A stretch of 34,975 nt of DNA, from positions 1-34,975 of the forward strand of contig PBYL01000321.1 of the NCBI GenBank assembly GCA_002729595.1, read 5' to 3'. Shown piece after piece: positions 33,793 to 34,975 of the stretch. The position numbers were made by a program, and so were the translations under genes. Source of the DNA: Thalassovita sp. (GTDB taxonomy: Bacteria > Bacteroidota > Bacteroidia > Cytophagales > Flammeovirgaceae). The notes below the pieces were generated by a model. That model did not search any database. It worked only from the letters and a program-made list of their open reading frames with translations, and was not told where the DNA came from. Positions within the stretch are counted from its first letter, which is position 1; each line of letters begins with the position of its first letter.

Positions 33793-34975
33793 TTACTGTG
33801 CTTTATCTTTTAATGTGTTTTTCAAAATCATTAAAGGCACTGGGTGTCTTCGCCAGTTATTCATGATTTTTTTTTGTGCATCTGCTACCATAAACATAGC
33901 TGAACCTAGCATAATATCTTTATCACCATCACCATCTAGGTCACCAGTTTCCATGGTCAGCCATTTACCACTAGGTTGGTTTTCAAAAGTAGAAGCTTCA
34001 AACTGAAAGCTACCTTTGTTTTCATAATAAACAAAACTCTCTTCTGGTCTACCTTCATAATCTGGGAAATAAGAAATGGCTGCTAAATCTAAATCGCCAT
34101 CCATGTCGAAGTCTTCGGCTTTTGCCTTAAATACACCATGATGTTCTATAAAAAAAGCTTCTTCAAAATCCATATTTCCTTTGTTCAGGTATAATCTAAT
34201 TCCGTGGAAGTTCTTAACAATTGGCATATAGTCACCATTATCTCCATTTACATAAATAATATCCTCCAAACCATCGCCATCAAAATCTACCCAATCGAAA
34301 TAGGTTGAGCCATATGTTGGTGGAAATCGCATCAGATTTTTCTCAACAAACTTTCCATTTCTCTGATTTATATACAAAAAGAATCCTTCATCTCCCTGAG
34401 CCATTAATGCTAGAATATCCATTAATCCATCTTGATTAAAGTCTGAAAGCACAGTTTTAATAGCTCCCGGCAATGCGCGCAACACATGTTTCTCTCGCTC
34501 ATTTGATTGTACATTGCTATACCAAGCTAGTTCCCCTTTGTAATTACCAAAGGCGGAAATCACGATATCTTCTTTTCCATCAGCATCTAAATCGCCAATT
34601 GAAGCATGAACTGGTCTTTGTAAATCATCAAGTAAAATTTCAGGTTCTCCAAAGCCACCACTTTCATTCTTTGGAATATAAGTTAAAGTGCCAATCTGTT
34701 TATTATGGGGCATTACCTCTCCCATTGTGAGCGCAAAAATGCCATTATCAGAAATAGAAATATGTGAAGGCGAACCAGTTAATTTTATACTTTCCTTTAC
34801 ACCATCTTCAACATCAAACACATGTAGTGATTTACTTGACGCATTTCCAAAATAAAATTGATTGCTTAAGGTATCGAAATGAGTTAAAGTGATAAATGGT
34901 TGTGCGTTTGGTAAACTGGCTTCAACAGCTTGAAAAGCATTTAGCTGAGGATCAATTTTTAAAATATTTTTGCCA
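33793..34975 (-). CDS. Partial FG-GAP/VCBS protein, paralogue of the haem-motif gene (5' end outside window)
   Basis: The frame stays open from its stop at 33793 to the window edge (393 residues visible; first complete codon at 34974, peptide GKNILKIDPQLNAFQ). The GTG near 34821 is an internal Val and not a start. It matches the 32045-33568 product along its whole length: ADLDNDGMEDLVI against GDLDADGKEDIVI, AQGDEGVSIF against AQGDEGFFLY, NGDNGDHSVILKPYHGIRIFLN against NGDNGDYMPIVKNFHGIRLYLN. It has the same five calcium loops. Its N-terminus, beyond the window, would be expected to hold a lipoprotein signal and a CxxCH haem motif. It probably ends a second locus of the same type lying to the right. 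Confidence 0.88.
   Translation of the reverse strand, partial: GKNILKIDPQLNAFQAVEASLPNAQPFITLTHFDTLSNQFYFGNASSKSLHVFDVEDGVKESIKLTGSPSHISISDNGIFALTMGEVMPHNKQIGTLTYIPKNESGGFGEPEILLDDLQRPVHASIGDLDADGKEDIVISAFGNYKGELAWYSNVQSNEREKHVLRALPGAIKTVLSDFNQDGLMDILALMAQGDEGFFLYINQRNGKFVEKNLMRFPPTYGSTYFDWVDFDGDGLEDIIYVNGDNGDYMPIVKNFHGIRLYLNKGNMDFEEAFFIEHHGVFKAKAEDFDMDGDLDLAAISYFPDYEGRPEESFVYYENKGSFQFEASTFENQPSGKWLTMETGDLDGDGDKDIMLGSAMFMVADAQKKIMNNWRRHPVPLMILKNTLKDKAQ

Noticed and set aside
34819..34821. GTG as the start of the right-edge FG-GAP gene
   Set aside because: The frame is open and homologous in character (propeller strands) upstream to the window edge, so this is an internal Val.
1..34975. CRISPR array, tRNA, rRNA, insertion sequence or prophage
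   Set aside because: No regularly spaced repeats, cloverleaf, rRNA sequence, transposase, integrase or phage structural gene was found on either strand.

Overview
The window is AT-rich and almost certainly chromosomal DNA of a marine-type Bacteroidota, most likely order Cytophagales. The evidence is two SusC/SusD outer-membrane pairs, an ECF sigma factor/FecR pair, many short-signal lipoproteins, Bacteroidota-type -7 boxes (TAnnTTTG), A-rich rather than Shine-Dalgarno leaders, and an HD-Pnk type RNA-repair enzyme of the kind described from Runella. No tRNA, rRNA, insertion sequence, integrase, phage gene or CRISPR array was seen.

Layout: (1) 1-89 is the first 29 codons of a minus-strand gene that leaves the window. 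(2) 347-7361, minus strand, is a complete cell-surface signalling uptake locus read as ECF sigma factor, FecR anti-sigma, SusC with an N-terminal STN domain, then SusD. A terminator follows it and a strongly folded leader lies between FecR and SusC. (3) 7869-9147 holds a GNAT acetyltransferase and a NUDIX-fold regulator with a degraded Nudix box. The regulator is divergent from (4) 9311-12802, a 1163-residue lipoprotein fusing ThuA, PQQ-type sugar dehydrogenase, PKD, cytochrome c and a beta-sandwich tail. A perfect 10-bp inverted repeat sits in the promoter between regulator and target. (5) 13004-15005 has two unrecognised small proteins and an MtfA-type metallopeptidase with a SEC-C tail. (6) 15026-16956, minus strand, is an RNA-repair cassette: RNA ligase translationally coupled to HD-Pnk. 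(7) 17330-20763 has a di-haem cytochrome c peroxidase, a small lipoprotein, and a duplicated esterase whose first half has lost its nucleophile. (8) 20816-22498 is a Tat-exported type B carboxylesterase. (9) 23360-33568 is a second uptake locus: SusC, SusD, an ASPIC/UnbV FG-GAP lipoprotein and a haem-motif FG-GAP lipoprotein. A paralogue of the last gene converges on it from the right edge (33793-34975, partial), separated by a hairpin element.

How the genes fit together: most of the window is envelope machinery for sensing, importing and oxidising or hydrolysing an organic nutrient. It has two TonB-dependent importers, an oxidase fusion, esterases, and several c-type haem proteins that could carry electrons outside the inner membrane. 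The substrates cannot be named from sequence. The RNA-repair cassette is the clearest non-metabolic system. The best candidates for something undescribed are the NUDIX sensor/palindrome/ThuA-dehydrogenase regulatory unit, the SusCD plus haem-FG-GAP locus, the structured RNA before the first SusC gene, and the half-dead tandem esterase.
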